Positions 1 through 12,287 of a DNA stretch of 64,000 nt are shown here, piece by piece. Position 1 is the stretch's first letter; each line of letters starts with the position of its first letter. Under the pieces are notes generated by a model. The model was not told the origin of the DNA, ran no database searches, and saw only the letters and a list, made by a program, of their open reading frames with translations. The position numbers and the translations under genes were made by a program. Source of the stretch: Wolfiporia cocos (Eukaryota > Basidiomycota > Agaricomycetes > Polyporales > Phaeolaceae); assembly GCA_029448655.1 (NCBI GenBank), contig JACCLO010000006.1, positions 3,162,001 to 3,226,000 of the forward strand. The letters run 5' to 3'.

Positions 1-323
1 GCATTCAGGTACCACCGGTAGTATACGTCGATACTTTTGTATGCATTAGGTTACATCTGAATACATATTTTGAGCTATATTGAGCTACACTGAAGGATAT
101 CTCTGGACCATCTTATGCAACACTGAGGATACACTCAGATATATTTGATGTATCGAAACTTCTCCAAGATACCTTTGGATACATTTAGTGTAGATGAGAT
201 ACATTGTATGAGTGTCTACGATGTATCCTAATGTAGTCTATGGTTCGCATTATATCCAAATGTATCCGACACATCTGGATACATTTAAATACAAATACAT
301 TGGATTCTCACTGGGACTGAGCC
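1..323. repeat. AT-rich stretch with degenerate GGATACATT-like repeats
   Basis: The stretch is AT-rich and repeats variants of GGATACATT and its reverse complement many times, so it can fold on itself. No coding potential is recognised. It ends at the target site of the transposon that follows. It may be the remnant of another element; nothing identifies a family. Confidence 0.4.
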
Positions 324-1992
324 CCAGTGAAAAGCCATCATATTCTTCATGTATCAGTAAATACTAGTAAATATCAAAAAATATATTGAGATAACTATTT
401 ATACCAGAAGCTACCAAAAGCTAAATGCCAAGAGTCGGGGTGGTCAGATCACCAATGCCAAGACTTTTGTCATACCCATACATACTATTTAATATATTCA
501 ACATATCCTCAATTGATAGAAGTTGTGTTTTCGAGCAGAAGTCCAGTCGCAAAACTGCAAGTTGATGTCAAGTCAAAAAGTGTCTTGTGGGCAGCAATTT
601 GGACTTTGACTTCATTGCAAGCAGCAAGTCCAAGTGCTCACGTGAGCTGGTCATTCAATTGCGTCATAGTACAAGTACTGTCCTGCCTCGAGTTGTCCGT
701 CTATTTTTCTTATCTCTACCTCATACTTCCACCATCTCCCAAGGTATGTGTGGCTCTGGTAAGGTGGTCATAGAGGATATTGATTACTTCATGCAGACCA
801 CAGGAAATAAAGCAAGGTTCAGTGGATATATGCATGCCCAGCACTTGTTTCTCATAACTTCTGCCTGTAGATACAGACTGCAGAAATGCATACATTCTCC
901 ATCCTTGCATCGCGCCCCAAAATGATGCTCCTCCTTCATCCGCTTCACTGCTTGCTTGGCAAGGCACATTCTGAGCATGTGCTCATGCTCCTGCAGGGGC
1001 ATGCTCAACATTGTGGTTGCCTCACCTACTCCCCCTTCAAGACATACAGAGCATCAAGGGCGTGCTCACCCGCCGATAGCACACCAGGTGCATGTCCAAG
1101 CAAACTGGCTGCAGATCATGTTAAATATGGTGAGTGTATGTGCTGGTTTTGATGCATGGCATGCGGATTTCCAGCTCCGTAAAAGTTGTACTTGGCCTCC
1201 TTACACATACTACAGCAGGGCGGCACCTCCATCATCCCAGCGGTTCAGCTGACCTGCGGCAGCTGCAAATGTGGCTCATGCCCCTGTGTCAGGTTAAGCC
1301 AATGTACAACAAGGCCATTGGTGTAGCTTGCATTGCTTCTGGATGACTTAGAGAACTGGGCGATACGTGCACCATTTTTTTCAAGTGAGTTGCATACTTT
1401 CTAGAGCAAAGAATTCTGAGAAGACTCTGATACCTGCATAGAATGCCCTGCTGTATTCGCAAATTTTACTGTACATTCTTGGACTCTCTGTTGATAGGGT
1501 TGGGTATTTTCTGCTAGTCGCAAACAAGGAATGTGAGGGGATTTGGAGACGGATTCTGACGGACTTTATTTTTTTTTTGATACGATGCAAAACCTGCATT
1601 GAAATGTGCTGCTTATGTTCCAGTAGCTTCCGGTAGTTTTCTGCAGCTCAGAAATGAATTTCAGTATTTATTTATACGTTCTGATTGAATGAAGAGCAAA
1701 GGCCTCTAGGTATGAGTATACTCTGATAATAATTTTGAGTAGGCGGAATTTCTCAGCCAAGGCCCTCTAATATTTTGCAGTAGCTCTCAGTATGCTGGAA
1801 AAAATCTTATGTATAATGAGGTATAAATGCTACATATCAAATCCTTCTCTGATAGTGTTGGGCATCATACAGTAGCTACTGCTAGGATGCTGGGCACTTA
1901 AAATCATACCCACAGCTATCAACTGTTCAGTTTTGTATCAGATCGTACCCGTTATCGATTGGTAGGTTCTGGTATGAGGTACTTTCACTGGG
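324..1992. mobile_element. Non-autonomous DNA transposon, short derivative of the 15-kb element at 20.5-35.6 kb
   Basis: The element begins CCAGTGAAAAG and ends TTTCACTGGG, the same terminal inverted repeat as the large element at 20514-35631. Its first ~270 bp match 20514-20790 closely and its last ~600 bp are recognisably related to ~35050-35631. The middle has no transposase similarity, so this is an internally deleted or replaced copy. Flanks actgagcc (left) and gctgagca (right) agree at 6 of 8 positions, which suits an old 8-bp target duplication. Short ORFs inside have no recognisable product. Confidence 0.75.
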
Positions 1993-2310
1993 GCTGAGCA
2001 GCCAGTAGCGATTGACGTGACGTAGGCGCCGAGCAAGCGTGAGCAAGGCGTGACAAGCGCCCGGATCGCAAAGATATTCCCACGGCCGATATTTCTCAGC
2101 GCAATCGCTATCGCTGGCCAGCGTTTTCAGGTTGCGTTCCCGTACAGGCCCTTAGACATCGGCTGACGTTGACGAAGCTTCGGGCTGGGCGATAGTGCAT
2201 CTCTGCCCTCACATTAAGTCACCAGCCATTTATGAACGTGGCTCATCGCACTAGAAATGATCCGCCTCCGTCATATATGATCTGAATTTATACGACGTAC
2301 AACGTGTGTC
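1993..2310. other. Intergenic, nothing recognised
   Basis: About 320 bp between the short transposon and the 3' end of the first DUF6533 copy. No gene, RNA or repeat was recognised. Confidence 0.5.
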
Positions 2311-2311
2311 A

Positions 2312-3840
2312 GCAAATATCCAACTCACGAGATACGACAACCTCCTCCTGGACTTCTACACAGTCATTCTCGACTGAGGGATGATCGTCTGTTAATATCA
2401 ATCCGACCGTTGTGAATATATCCGAGTCGGTCGTATCGCAACAGGTAGAATTTTGTGAATTGTAATTTTCCAAACTGTCACTTCCGCGAATATTACGGAA
2501 TCGCGACGTAGGAAGTGCTTGACGCTGTGCGTTTCGTGGTGCGAACGAGGTGGTTTTGGTTTCCTCTGGAGGATCATACTCGGCTATAACGAATGCTCGG
2601 CGCAAGTTGAGAATAAAGCGAGAGATCATGATGCCCATCAGTCTATCGTAATCTCAGTGCAACAAGCAGGGTAGATGTATACAAAACCCACGGATTCATG
2701 AAACTCGAGAGCATCACTAGAACTTGATTATTGGCGGCCGAACTGTCGTCGCCAATCTTATACCAGGAAAATATGATTGTTATCATATTTGCTACTACCA
2801 TGATCCTAGATCGAAGCGGTCAGCTCTCAGCCATAGCTGCATTGCGATGACGATACTTGCAGGAAGTACGTCGTTCCTACAAAGCGATTCGTCTGAGTGA
2901 GGACCACATAGTCGTTACTACAATATACCGTACCGTCTCGTAGGATAGTCAATATCGCCCTTGACATCCTGACAGACCCCCAGCTTCGGGAAAAGAACCC
3001 TGATAGGCCAGAATCGTACAGATAATACCATGTGGTGACCAGTACGATGACATCTGACAATATCGCGCATATACGTGTTGCCAAGATCTCTGAGCGATGC
3101 CAATGAGAAATGGAATGAATGGAATGAGTTGCACTATGATGCTTACGACTGCATTTTATCAGCGTCCTAAGTCATAGAGAGAATCCCTAATTGGAATTAC
3201 ATACCCTAGCATCGCCGTCCTGCTCTGAGAATTGGTTTGGCCGCAAACGTTTGTGTAAGGTATGAGCACGTCGGTTATGCGTATATTTTGAAACTACGAG
3301 AGCTTTATCGTCAACGTTGCCACTATGCTGGACTCGAGCTACTGACCACAATGTATAGCATCACCGGAGCCATACCAAGGAGGAACGTCAACGACGCCAG
3401 TATTCTGTTGCGGCTACTAACTGCGTATACACGCGATGTTGATAGTACTGGGAGAGATGAAAGGATCAGTGCTGAGCTCCGGATGCATGAGAGATGGTGA
3501 TGCACACCGGCCCAGGCAGTGTACAGCACTAGCATGCTTGTCACATTGATTGTCATCTCAATCTTGCAGCTGAGGAAGACAAGTCAGATAAGCACAGTTT
3601 CTCAATGCAACAGTCATCACCTCTATGAATAAGATTAGCAATGAAACACGATGTGAAGAATAATGACATGCCTTCTGACTATGCCACATTGGCTGGGTCC
3701 ACAGAAAAGACTCCACAGTCCAGCCAAGTAAAGCCAACCGGTTTAAGAAGCATAGAGCAGTAGCTCCAAGACGACTGCTCCAAATCAGCTTGATCTCGTC
3801 GCCAAACGTAAGGGCCCATTCGTATAATACTAGTGCTGGA
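2312..3840 (-). pseudogene. DUF6533-type multi-pass membrane protein, decayed copy A
   Basis: This is a fragmented relative of the copies at 5.8, 17.1 and 59.3 kb. Exon-like blocks on the minus strand, in order: an N-terminal block near 3840-3700 (EWALTFGDEIKLIW, then a hydrophobic stretch ending WTQPMWHSQ), a block near 3555-3500 starting IEMTINVTSM after a CAAG acceptor, the ALRVYAVSSRNRIL block near 3430-3400, a block near 3090-2950 (ATRICAILSDVIVLVTTWYYL) and the C-terminal block MGIMISRFILNLRR near 2640-2590 with a polar tail. The N-terminal block fits DUF6533, a family common and expanded in basidiomycetes and of unknown function; some members are annotated as receptor-like. No continuous joining of all exons could be made, so it is called a pseudogene, but an intact gene with unusual introns is not excluded. 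Confidence 0.6.
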
Positions 3841-4982
3841 AATGGGTATAGCAGTTAGTCTTTGTCCATGCTTTCCCGCACTCGAATACGAACCACAGGT
3901 ACTGGTAAAGTATAGTTTCTCAACGAGTCTATATCAGATGTATTAGTCGGAGATATAGGCATTAGTATACAGACTGAGACCCACAATGAATTCATGACGA
4001 CAAACTGATTGCCTTCCATTGCCGAGCTCAAAATTTAAAACAGAGTAATTGAAGAGAACTATATGACTTGGCTCAGCTTCGAGGGTAGTCTTGCATACAC
4101 TCGTACTCCCACGAAATCTGTGCTTTTCATCCCGCTGTGTATCGAGCGTATACATACTCATTGATCGTTGCCTGGCTCTCGGCTTGATGGTGCTGAGAAG
4201 ACCCGTCGCTCGGTGAGTGACAGCCCCGACACATCGTGGTGCTCATACTCCTCGCTTGCCTGGAGACAATTCACGCGTTTGTTCACTCTTGTCTTCACGA
4301 CCTGTCTCTCAGTATTACTCACAGTCTTGACTACGTCGAGAGGCATGGCCAATACGTGCAGAGTCTATTCTGGTAATCCTAAATAGGTATCTAAGTATAA
4401 GAAAGAGGTAATCTCACGGCAAGGTGCTGCACTATTGATTGGCTAGACTTGCACACAATACATCTTGAGCGAGGCGTCACTAGAATTGGGATATAATATC
4501 AGGAAATCTAGGCCCCTCCGTTTGTCGGACTATTGATGGCAGCGGATCACCGTTATTTGATGTGTCGGCTCGTGTCATAACGACGTATATATATGCAGAT
4601 CCGCTCCTAATCAGAAAGTTGTCAACTTCAGCTTTCGGAAATCGTTCTTCTTCAAGGACTCGACCTCAACAGATACCTTCATGTGCGCGCATCATTGGCT
4701 TGGATACTGGACTGAATTTCATACTTCAGGACAGGCCTAGCTGCATCCAGGTGAAGCCATGCAGGGAGTGGACCCGCGCGGCGTGGACACAACGCCGCAT
4801 TGATCGGCACGGATACGCGGATCCGTCGACGCCGCCTTGTTATATAGGTTACTCTGATCTTGGACGAGTCGAACCCCTTCTTGCATGATATTGCTGAGGT
4901 ACTTGCGATTGATGTCCCGCATTGTTAGTCAAAAAGAGCAATTGCGGGATCATCGATCATCAATTATTGATCGCTCCGCTGT
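3841..4982. other. No gene recognised; partly duplicated spacer
   Basis: Spacer between DUF6533 copy A and a MITE. From about 4670 onwards it matches the reverse complement of 61.15-61.4 kb. Short ORFs on both strands show no recognisable protein. Confidence 0.5.
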
Positions 4983-5484
4983 TAAGGTAGGGGACGCTAG
5001 GAACGGGCACCTTTACATAATCCAATCACGTAATATTTCCCACGGTCAAATCCTGAGGATTCTCCGTCGCCGTATGGTGATGTATTTCCGGAAGACATAG
5101 GATAGGTGTAGCATGATTCAAATACAGTCTCTGTACTGCAATAATGCAGTTTAAAGCTAATCGAAGGTGTTATTGCTGTCTGCGTATGTCACTGAAGTTT
5201 ACATGTAAGCGCCCATCCCGGTCTGAGAACCAGGATGTTTAGACTTGCCTGATTTGTACCATCACGTGATATAGCCCTAAGCTAGGTGTGGCCAAATCCC
5301 AGTGCTTGCGGAATCAAAAATGCGCCAGGAGCCTCAAAATTTCGCTTAATAGGATTGAAAGAGGACGTCCTTTCCCATCATTCCTATTGAGAAAAACGTT
5401 GCCCGTGGTCAATGTTATTAGGGTGGTTGGTATTGGTAGCGCCTTGATTATGTAAGGGGCCCGTTCCTGGCGTCCCCTACCTTA
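4983..5484. mobile_element. MITE-like element with ~40-bp terminal inverted repeats
   Basis: The left end starts TAAGGTAGGGGACGC and the right end finishes GCGTCCCCTACCTTA. Similarity between the inverted ends continues for about 40 bp, including a shared TTATGTAA-type block. There is no coding capacity. The matching place in the right arm (about 61.14 kb) lacks the insert, so it moved in after the duplication or was lost from the other arm. The target duplication is unclear because the ends are themselves palindromic. Confidence 0.7.
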
Positions 5485-5825
5485 CGTTATCGTCAACTAT
5501 GCTTTCCACGCCTCCAGGCTGTGAATCAAACGCGCGGTAAAACTATTGTTGCTGAGACAACAATTGAACGCTGTTGCATTGCTTCAAGGTTCCACTCTAG
5601 TGTCCGGATTCGGATAGGCTAGAACTATTACTCCAATTCTTACTTGAGAAGGTCATCGTGAGTTGGACTACCCCATAGCGACACTGATACCTTTTTTAAT
5701 AATTGTTTTGCGCTCGAGCTTTAGTTCTCGGGTATTTTACCCAATGCTCTGCAATTTTTTGTCTTCGATCTCAGGGAATCAGAATATGAACCACCTTAAT
5801 ACATGTTTGAAATTCATCCTACGCA
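5485..5825. other. Intergenic, nothing recognised
   Basis: Sequence downstream of DUF6533 copy B. It corresponds to the region just after the right-arm copy (60.8-61.1 kb). No gene seen. Confidence 0.5.
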
Positions 5826-7346
5826 TCATATTCCTCCGTTGTGTTCATCACCGTTGTCCCTAGATTTCGTTATTGCGACAAGCTCCACGTCCAATGCATC
5901 GTCGTCAGACACTTGGAGGGTGTCTGACTGCGCTGACTGACTACTCGACGAAGTCGCGATGGCGTCAGCAGATAATCTATGCGTTCTGTCATTGAACCCC
6001 TTGTCTTGAGACCAGAATGAGGACGATGCTTCAGAGCTCAGATCGTGAAGATGCGTCTTTGATGCCTTGCGAAGATTGAGCATAAATCGTGATATCATGA
6101 TGCCCATGATCCTACAACGACCATTTTGGGTTGATGTGAGCAGAACGAATAAGCGCAAGAGAGACGGCGCTGCTCACGTATCCATATAATTTGACATCAA
6201 AATCATAACTTCGTTGTTGCTCGGCGAACTATCATTCCCAGCCACATACCAGGAAACAATCGTCGTTGTCAAGTTCATCACCAACATAGCGCTGGTACTT
6301 GCATTCGTCGGCTGTCATGTCTTATCGGGTAGAGAACGCACATAAAGTATACTGTCCCTGAAAATCCAAGGATGAGAAACTCATCTATCTGGATATGTAG
6401 ATAGCGACGTACCGTCTCTGAGCATAGTGAATCCCACCGAGTACATTCTTACAAGTCCATGCCAGCGAGATGAGCCCGTTGTAGGAGGATAGAGATAGTA
6501 CCATGTGACTAGTAACACCATCGTGTCCGATAGCATTGCACAAATACGTGTCGCAAGTATCTCTGCAATGCGCATCAGCATCGAAAAATGTCGGTACGAG
6601 TAATATGAAGTATTACGCCTGTGTGGATACCAGTCAGAACAATAGGTCAAGTTGCAACACCAGACGCGACACGCACCCTAAAACGGCAGCTTTATTGAGC
6701 AAATTAACTTGACCGCATACATTTACAAGAGGAATGAGTGCGTCGTGAATTTGAATGTTTTGGAACTAAAGCACATGTTAGATGCATGTCGGCATGTATG
6801 TACTTATTCTTACCACAATGTACAGAAGAGCGGGCGTAATCCCGAGGAAAAACGTAAGGGAAACTAGAAGCAGATTACGATTACTGAGCGCGTAGACACG
6901 CAGAGCCGATAACGCTTGATTCGGAGCCAGTTGAGATTTTCCACGGATATCTGGGGAGTTGTTACGTACCCGCCCAAGCAGTGTAAAGCATGATCACAGA
7001 TGCGACTGAGAGTGTCATTTCAATCTTGCAACTAAGTGACACATGAGATAGTCCTGAGATTTTCTATAGAAAAATACTTACCTCTAAATGAGAGTGTGTC
7101 ACTAAAATACTTAAAGTGTGAAGCATCGCCACTTGCCTTATTGCTGTGCCATATTGGCTGCATCCAGAGAATTAACGCCGTAGTCCAGCCTAGGAGCGCC
7201 ACCCGATTGAACAAACATAAAGCTACAGAGGTGAGTCGTCCGCTGAAGATAAGCTCCATTTCATCGAAGAACGTCAGAGCCCAGTCGTAGAGTGCCAAGG
7301 CTACGATGGTGATCTATGAGTAGCTTTCTGAGATAGACCTACTCAT
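5826..7346 (-). pseudogene. DUF6533-type multi-pass membrane protein, copy B
   Basis: Closest relative of the gene at 59255-60785; exon sequences are nearly the same. Blocks in order: N-terminal DUF6533 block (ALYDWALTFFDEMELIF, then VALCLFNRVALLGW), the IEMTLSVAS block, the ALRVYALS block near 6900, a block near 6600-6420 (EILATRICAMLSDTMVLLV) and the C-terminal MGIMISRFMLNLRK exon with a Ser-rich tail ending at 5826. Introns start GTAAG or GTACG. In the frame used by the right-arm copy the first exon here has a TAG (7314-7316) where that copy has TAT. Use of a later Met near 7298 would avoid it but shorten the N-terminus. Called a probable pseudogene for that reason. Function of the family is unknown. 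Confidence 0.6.
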
Positions 7347-9207
7347 AACGGACCACTGCTACTACACCATACTAGCTTCTCTATGAATCTAACGTAGTTC
7401 GATTTGAGTGGCGATAGAGAACCTTCACTGAAGGGTACACACGTTAATCTGAACGTTGTATCTACGCTCTCATCCATGAAAGTAAGAGTTATAGCAGGCG
7501 GGGGTGACTTGGGTCTGGAAAAAGGCGAAAGGTAGCTTTTAACCAATTCAGGGCTAGAAGCACGGAGATGCCAAGTACATCGCGCTGGTCATGATGCATG
7601 ACCATCGACATTGATAAATTAAAATTGACGTAAGTCGAAGCTCATACATATCCGTACACCTGTCTGCGCAATCTTCTCGGCCAGTACCAGACGTTCCAGA
7701 GAGCGCTCTGACTCTGACTGATGCTGCGAAGTTGCTATTGAAGGTAAGCCCCTTAAAAAAGAAGCAGTCTCGGCTTGATGATGCCGGCGTTCTAGCCACC
7801 GCCACTTTTACACAGTAATCAAGATATGTCGGCAAATCCCATTATATAACCCTAGAGCTTTTAAGCAAGCGCCGGGTCTTGCTGCAAGCAAAACTATCGT
7901 AAAGTTACTACACCTCTACGGAGAATGTACGCTGGAACTGTAATATTAGTATGCTGTTGCCATGTAGCGTTTACCCCGGCGTGGTATATCGTGCTCGTAA
8001 AAGTGATTTAGACTGAACTCTCCGACAAAAATATGAGATATACATTAGAATGTGGTGAAGCATAACTTGAAATAAGCGAATGTAGCAAGAAACTCTCAAC
8101 TCAATATCGCCGTGAGCTCTCTGCACATGTCTGTTCGAAAGGACTAAATGGGATTGTTTCAGAGGTCATCGGACGAGAGTACTCAAGGAACTAGACGCCG
8201 GTCATCACGCATCGTGCATCATTCATCATGTCCAACTGCAGTGGATTGTCGTCTGCTGATATCTCAAAGCGGTTTGTATACCTGAAATGATAGTGTCTCC
8301 ATCGATAGCCAGCCACCTTCAGTGGGTGCTTCAATACTTAATCATCATTCGTCATCTCCGACCTGACCTTCGCATCAAGATCAAACCACTCTGCGAAGCT
8401 ATCGTACTGAATTTACAGTACCGTGTACATGAGGCCGCCATGCTGTCTTTCTCACCTGACCACTATGCTTCTTGATGGCATCTCGTGGCGGCTCAGTACG
8501 CTCGGCCGCACTGGCAAATTATACTTGAACCAATGACCGCTCGACGGTCCGGCACATTTGCAACCCTCCACAAGCCTACGCGTGGTGCGCGCTGCCTCTC
8601 AAGAATTGCTCACGCATTCCGCAGCGTGAATTCTGCAGACTCGTGACACCTGATGAACCCGAGGAATCACCTCAGCGCTTAGCAGTAGAAGATCAATAGA
8701 GTATTCCTCATCGCCTGATTCAAGGACACTCCACTGTAATGTGGAAGGGTATAGTACTACATGTCATATGATACCTGATATGCTGAAGCAATCTCTGGTG
8801 CATGGTAGCACTAGCTCGCTGTAGATATAAACGTATTGTTAGACGTTAACTCGTTCGCCCAGTCAGATATCAAATCCTCTATAAAACTAGTACACTCGAG
8901 TGGCAGCTACTAGCAAATTCGAAGTCACTTGCAGCTGAATAAGTTCCAGGTAGATGTCAGCAATACGTAGATTGGCAATATGTTCATTTGGCTGCTCTGC
9001 CAATTCAGTACATCGAGGCTGTCGGCTCATATAGTCGAGGATTTGCTCGGAGAGACACACCACCATGACCAATGGCAGAACTCATGCGAGAGTAGCTTGA
9101 CACGAGAGAACGTCATTATAGCCACCACTTGATCCTCCGTTCCGTCCGAATGACCCGCAAGGTAGTGGATGCTGCGGAGAAGCACAACCTGCTGAAGCCG
9201 CTCACCT
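7347..9207. other. Non-coding spacer duplicated in the right arm
   Basis: About 1.9 kb that match, inverted, 57.6-59.25 kb. Small ORFs exist in both copies, for example a 67-codon one at 7343-7546 with a counterpart at 59055-59258, and might include a first exon of the DUF6533 gene. No known domain was recognised. Confidence 0.45.
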
Positions 9208-9215
9208 CTCCCGTA

Positions 9216-10202
9216 TAGTGTTGTGAGGTCCGGTCCGGTCTTTTGCATGTTTTGGGCAGGACCGAGGACCGGGACCAGGACCGGACCGCCATGGGCAACG
9301 AGGGACCGGACTGAAGATCGGTCCCAAGTAGGACCGCGGTCCTATAGCGGTCCTAGGACCGGTCTGGACCGGTCCAGGACCGATCAAGTGGTTATTGACT
9401 TAACTATAGTTTTATATGTCAGAAACTGCAACAAAAGTGTACTTACTACTTGATATATACCAGAACATACTAAGTACAGCCCAAAAATTGGCTATGGTGC
9501 ACTGATTCTTGATTTCTGAAAGTAAAATTGTATACTGAAGTCAACGCACAGAAATGACACTGCAGTAACTGCACACCTCAAGTTGTATCTGATGAGATCA
9601 TGTGTTGCATTTTTGTATGTGCCACAATGAGTAGCATATAACTACCGCTAAGCAGCGCTCTGCCAATAACTGGGTGATATTGAATGCACCATGCATGTGT
9701 ACCATAATATGTGAGTGTTAACACTATTGGATGGGAGAATACACAACTGCATGTCAGTCAGCAAAACTAGGAGGACAACCTGTGTGTGCCAAGCATTGCC
9801 CAAGACAATAGCAGTGCTTCATTGTATCATAAATCAGAAGGTTTATGGTTGTTACTATTCATGTCAGCTTCTGTCTGATGTGTTTACCCTAATAGCCAGT
9901 GGTATGTACATGATGCAGACCCACTCTAGGGGGTCTTAAATACTTTGATTTTATTGTAAATTGGTCAGTCATGGTTCCCTCCCTTGGAGTAACCACATTA
10001 TAAGTGCTATTCTACAATAAATTCGGGACCGGTCCAGGACCGGTCCAGACCGGTCCTGCAAAATCTGACCACTCAGAAGGACCGGGACCAGGACCGTGTC
10101 AGGACTAGGACTGGACCGGACCGTTGAATCGGTCCTAGTCAGTCCGGTCCTGGTCCGGTCCTTGGTCTTTAGTGGTCCTTGAGACCGGACCTCACAACAC
10201 TA
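9216..10202. mobile_element. Non-autonomous hAT-type element rich in GGACCGG motifs
   Basis: Both ends carry TAGTGTTGTGAGGTCC as a perfect inverted repeat (9216 inward, 10202 inward), of the hAT TAGNG type. Flanks are ctcccgta (9208-9215) and ctcccata (10203-10210), an 8-bp target duplication with one mismatch, as expected for hAT. Subterminal 100-200 bp are packed with GGACCGG and GGTCC units, the kind of clustered motif hAT transposases bind. No transposase ORF. The right arm has the unoccupied site near 57.56 kb. Confidence 0.85.
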
Positions 10203-10342
10203 CTCCCATACCAGCAGAGGGACTTCAGTCAATTATCTTAATCTGCCAACTGCCCTTCGCTTAAGAAATCGCAGTTGCGAGCTAGGTTTGCACGCAAATT
10301 AATCTGCTAACTGCAGCAGATTAATCTACTGTGACAATAAAA

Positions 10343-10430
10343 TGGCGCATCCCGGATTCGAACCAAGGACCTTAGCACAGATGAGAATAACAGCATCGCA
10401 GCATAATTAGCCAACTGAGCTACAGTGCAA
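10343..10430 (-). repeat. tRNA-derived module in left arm of element X
   Basis: On the minus strand there is an A box TAGCTCAGTTGG (10411-10422), a perfect fit to TRGCNNAGYNGG, and a B box GGTTCGAATCC (10354-10364), a perfect fit, about 46 bp apart. A T-arm-like stem flanks the B box. The ends do not form a proper acceptor stem, so it is a tRNA derivative rather than a tRNA gene. Transcription would run outwards to the left end of the element. Confidence 0.65.
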
Positions 10431-10718
10431 CTGGTGTTGTCCCCATTTTAAGCAATATATAGAGTATTTTGTAAACTTCATTTTTGCAGTTTAACATCTT
10501 CCATAACACAAATACAAATGAATCTGCCTCTAAAGACCTGTGATCCCAGTGTATTCAGCTTTCCCATGGTGAGTTGCTCCAGGTCAAGCATGGTAAATCA
10601 AGCTACCACTATCATTGATTTCTGTATGCTTGTTGGAGCAGTTAGTTGCCTTGATGATTTGCGAAAATTGTGTGTAAAATTTGCGTTATATATATTTTAA
10701 TTGGTCAATGGTACCTGT

Positions 10719-10805
10719 TGCCGCAATGGCTCAGTCGGCTAATTATGCTGCGATGCTGTTATTCTCATCTGCGCTAAGGTCCTTGGTTCGAATCTGGGAT
10801 GTGCC
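10719..10805 (+). repeat. tRNA-derived module in right arm of element X
   Basis: Mirror copy of the left module. A box TGGCTCAGTCGG (10727-10738) fits the consensus; B box GGTTCGAATCT (10785-10795) differs at one position. Transcription would run outwards to the right end. Confidence 0.65.
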
Positions 10806-10940
10806 ATTTTATTGTCACAGTAGATTAATCTGCCGCAGTTAGCAGATTAATCTGCGTGCAAACCTAGCTCGCAACTGCGATTTCTTAAGCAAAGGGCAGT
10901 TGGCAGATTAAGATAATTGACTGAAACTCTACACCAGCAA

Positions 10941-12090
10941 GGCCGCGCATATACGAATTACTTGAAGGAAAGTTCGTGGCTGGAAGATTGAGCAGGATGA
11001 CGGTGCTACAAGTCTCTGTTACAGAGATACACCTGTGGCTGTTCCATGCGTGAGTGTACATGTGGCATGCGGCACACCACAGTGCATTATGTGTGGCACC
11101 CACGACCTCACTGTACCCCACAGTGGTCTTGCAGGGTACATAAAGGAACCGTGACACATCTTATTCACATGAGGACGTCCAGCGACGGATGTGTGCTTGC
11201 TGTGCTAATCTCGTCATTTCGTTGATCAAACGAAGATCTAGATTAATATTATGCATGGCACTCTGAACACTCCTTGCACGTTGTGTCACTGTACGTCTGG
11301 TGCAGTTGCAAGTTGCGGTTTTCATGACGGCTCTGAACGGTGTTCAAGTCGTGGGCTGTCTCGTAGACGAGATCAACACCAGATTTACGACGATCCTAAA
11401 GTCACCTGACCACGTTATAACATGCCACTTACCTCCACCAACGATGGCCAACCCCACCACTTCACTTCGTGAAAACGCTTAACCCTTCGATCAGATTAGG
11501 CCGCTGCTTCTCCACTACTGTTCCCTTTTGCTTGTCAGAATTGGGCCCACGAATACCCTGGGCGCAGCCAGGGTTGGAGCCGGTATCAACACTCGGTGCC
11601 ATTCTGGGTAGGTATGATGTCGCTCGCGCACGGCAACCCAATCGATAGCATATCAACGTGCTCTGTGCAGAAGGTCCGCTCCACGAGTCATTAATGAGAT
11701 GCGGCGCGGACTGCTCTTCGCACAGTACAGCTGGTCGTCGGCATGCCCAGCCCCAGCCTCGCACGGGTGGGCTAGATGCAGGGTGCGTGCGTCATCGAGG
11801 GACGAGTGTGGCAATGTGGCACACGTAAACCGTCAAGGGGAGGGGTGGGCAGAGGGCTCCACGAACGGGAGGGATTCAGGTGGGAAGGGAGTGTGTGGGC
11901 GGTGGCAAAGAAGATCACTGGTTCTGTGCTGGCTTCGAAGGTGTCGCGTCAAGCGTTGCCAATGGAGAGGCGATCATCGCGTGCACGCTCTGTGCCTGGA
12001 TGCAGCTCGACACCTCTCACTTGTGCACCAGAAGCGGCCAGGAAGCGGGCCGCATCTGGAGCATGGACTGCTACATTCATCTCCCCTGCG
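10941..12090. other. Duplicated spacer upstream of the zinc-finger copy
   Basis: Matches, inverted, 56.45-57.5 kb of the right arm, which lies upstream of the Sfp1-like gene. Several overlapping ORFs of 90-140 codons occur in all frames (for example 11699-12121 and 11776-12192). None keeps a shared frame with its counterpart and none resembles a known protein. Probably promoter and 5' leader of the duplicated gene. Confidence 0.5.
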
Positions 12091-12229
12091 AGGGACTTCA
12101 GTGCCAGAGATGCATCTTTAGAGACACCGCAGATGCATCTGGGGCACTCTAAGCAATATCAACGCCCAAGCGTGCTGCATAGATGCATCTGAATAAAATA
12201 AGATGCATCTGCACAAGAAATACCTGTGC

Positions 12230-12287
12230 AGGGTTCGAACACTTGACCTGGGATCAGCAAAGTCGCAACCTGTACCACTTCGCCAAA
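12230..12287 (-). repeat. tRNA-derived module in left half of element Y
   Basis: On the minus strand: A box TGGCGAAGTGGT (12274-12285, 11 of 12 to TRGCNNAGYNGG) and B box TGTTCGAACCC (12231-12241, 10 of 11). Spacing of about 32 bp is typical of tRNA-like promoters. Different in sequence from the modules of element X. Oriented to the left end. Confidence 0.55.

Larger units (their letters stand above)
10218..10932. mobile_element. Inverted-repeat element X with tRNA-like modules at both ends
   Basis: The element begins AGGGACTTCAGTC and ends GACTGAAACTCTAC, followed inwards by an almost perfect inverted repeat of about 200 bp. Each arm contains a tRNA-like stretch with A and B boxes, pointing towards the nearest end. 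Flanks accagcag (10210-10217) and accagcaa (10933-10940) form an 8-bp target duplication with one mismatch. The centre (about 10440-10715) is AT-rich with no recognised gene. The paired region of the right arm (about 57.55 kb) shows the empty site. It inserted only 8 bp from the end of the preceding hAT element. Confidence 0.8.

Noticed and set aside
10343..10805. Genuine tRNA genes in element X
   Set aside because: A and B boxes fit, but no acceptor stem closes and the copies lie inside transposon inverted repeats.
11699..12192. Overlapping 138-140 codon ORFs
   Set aside because: The frames are not preserved in the right-arm counterpart, as expected for non-coding upstream sequence.
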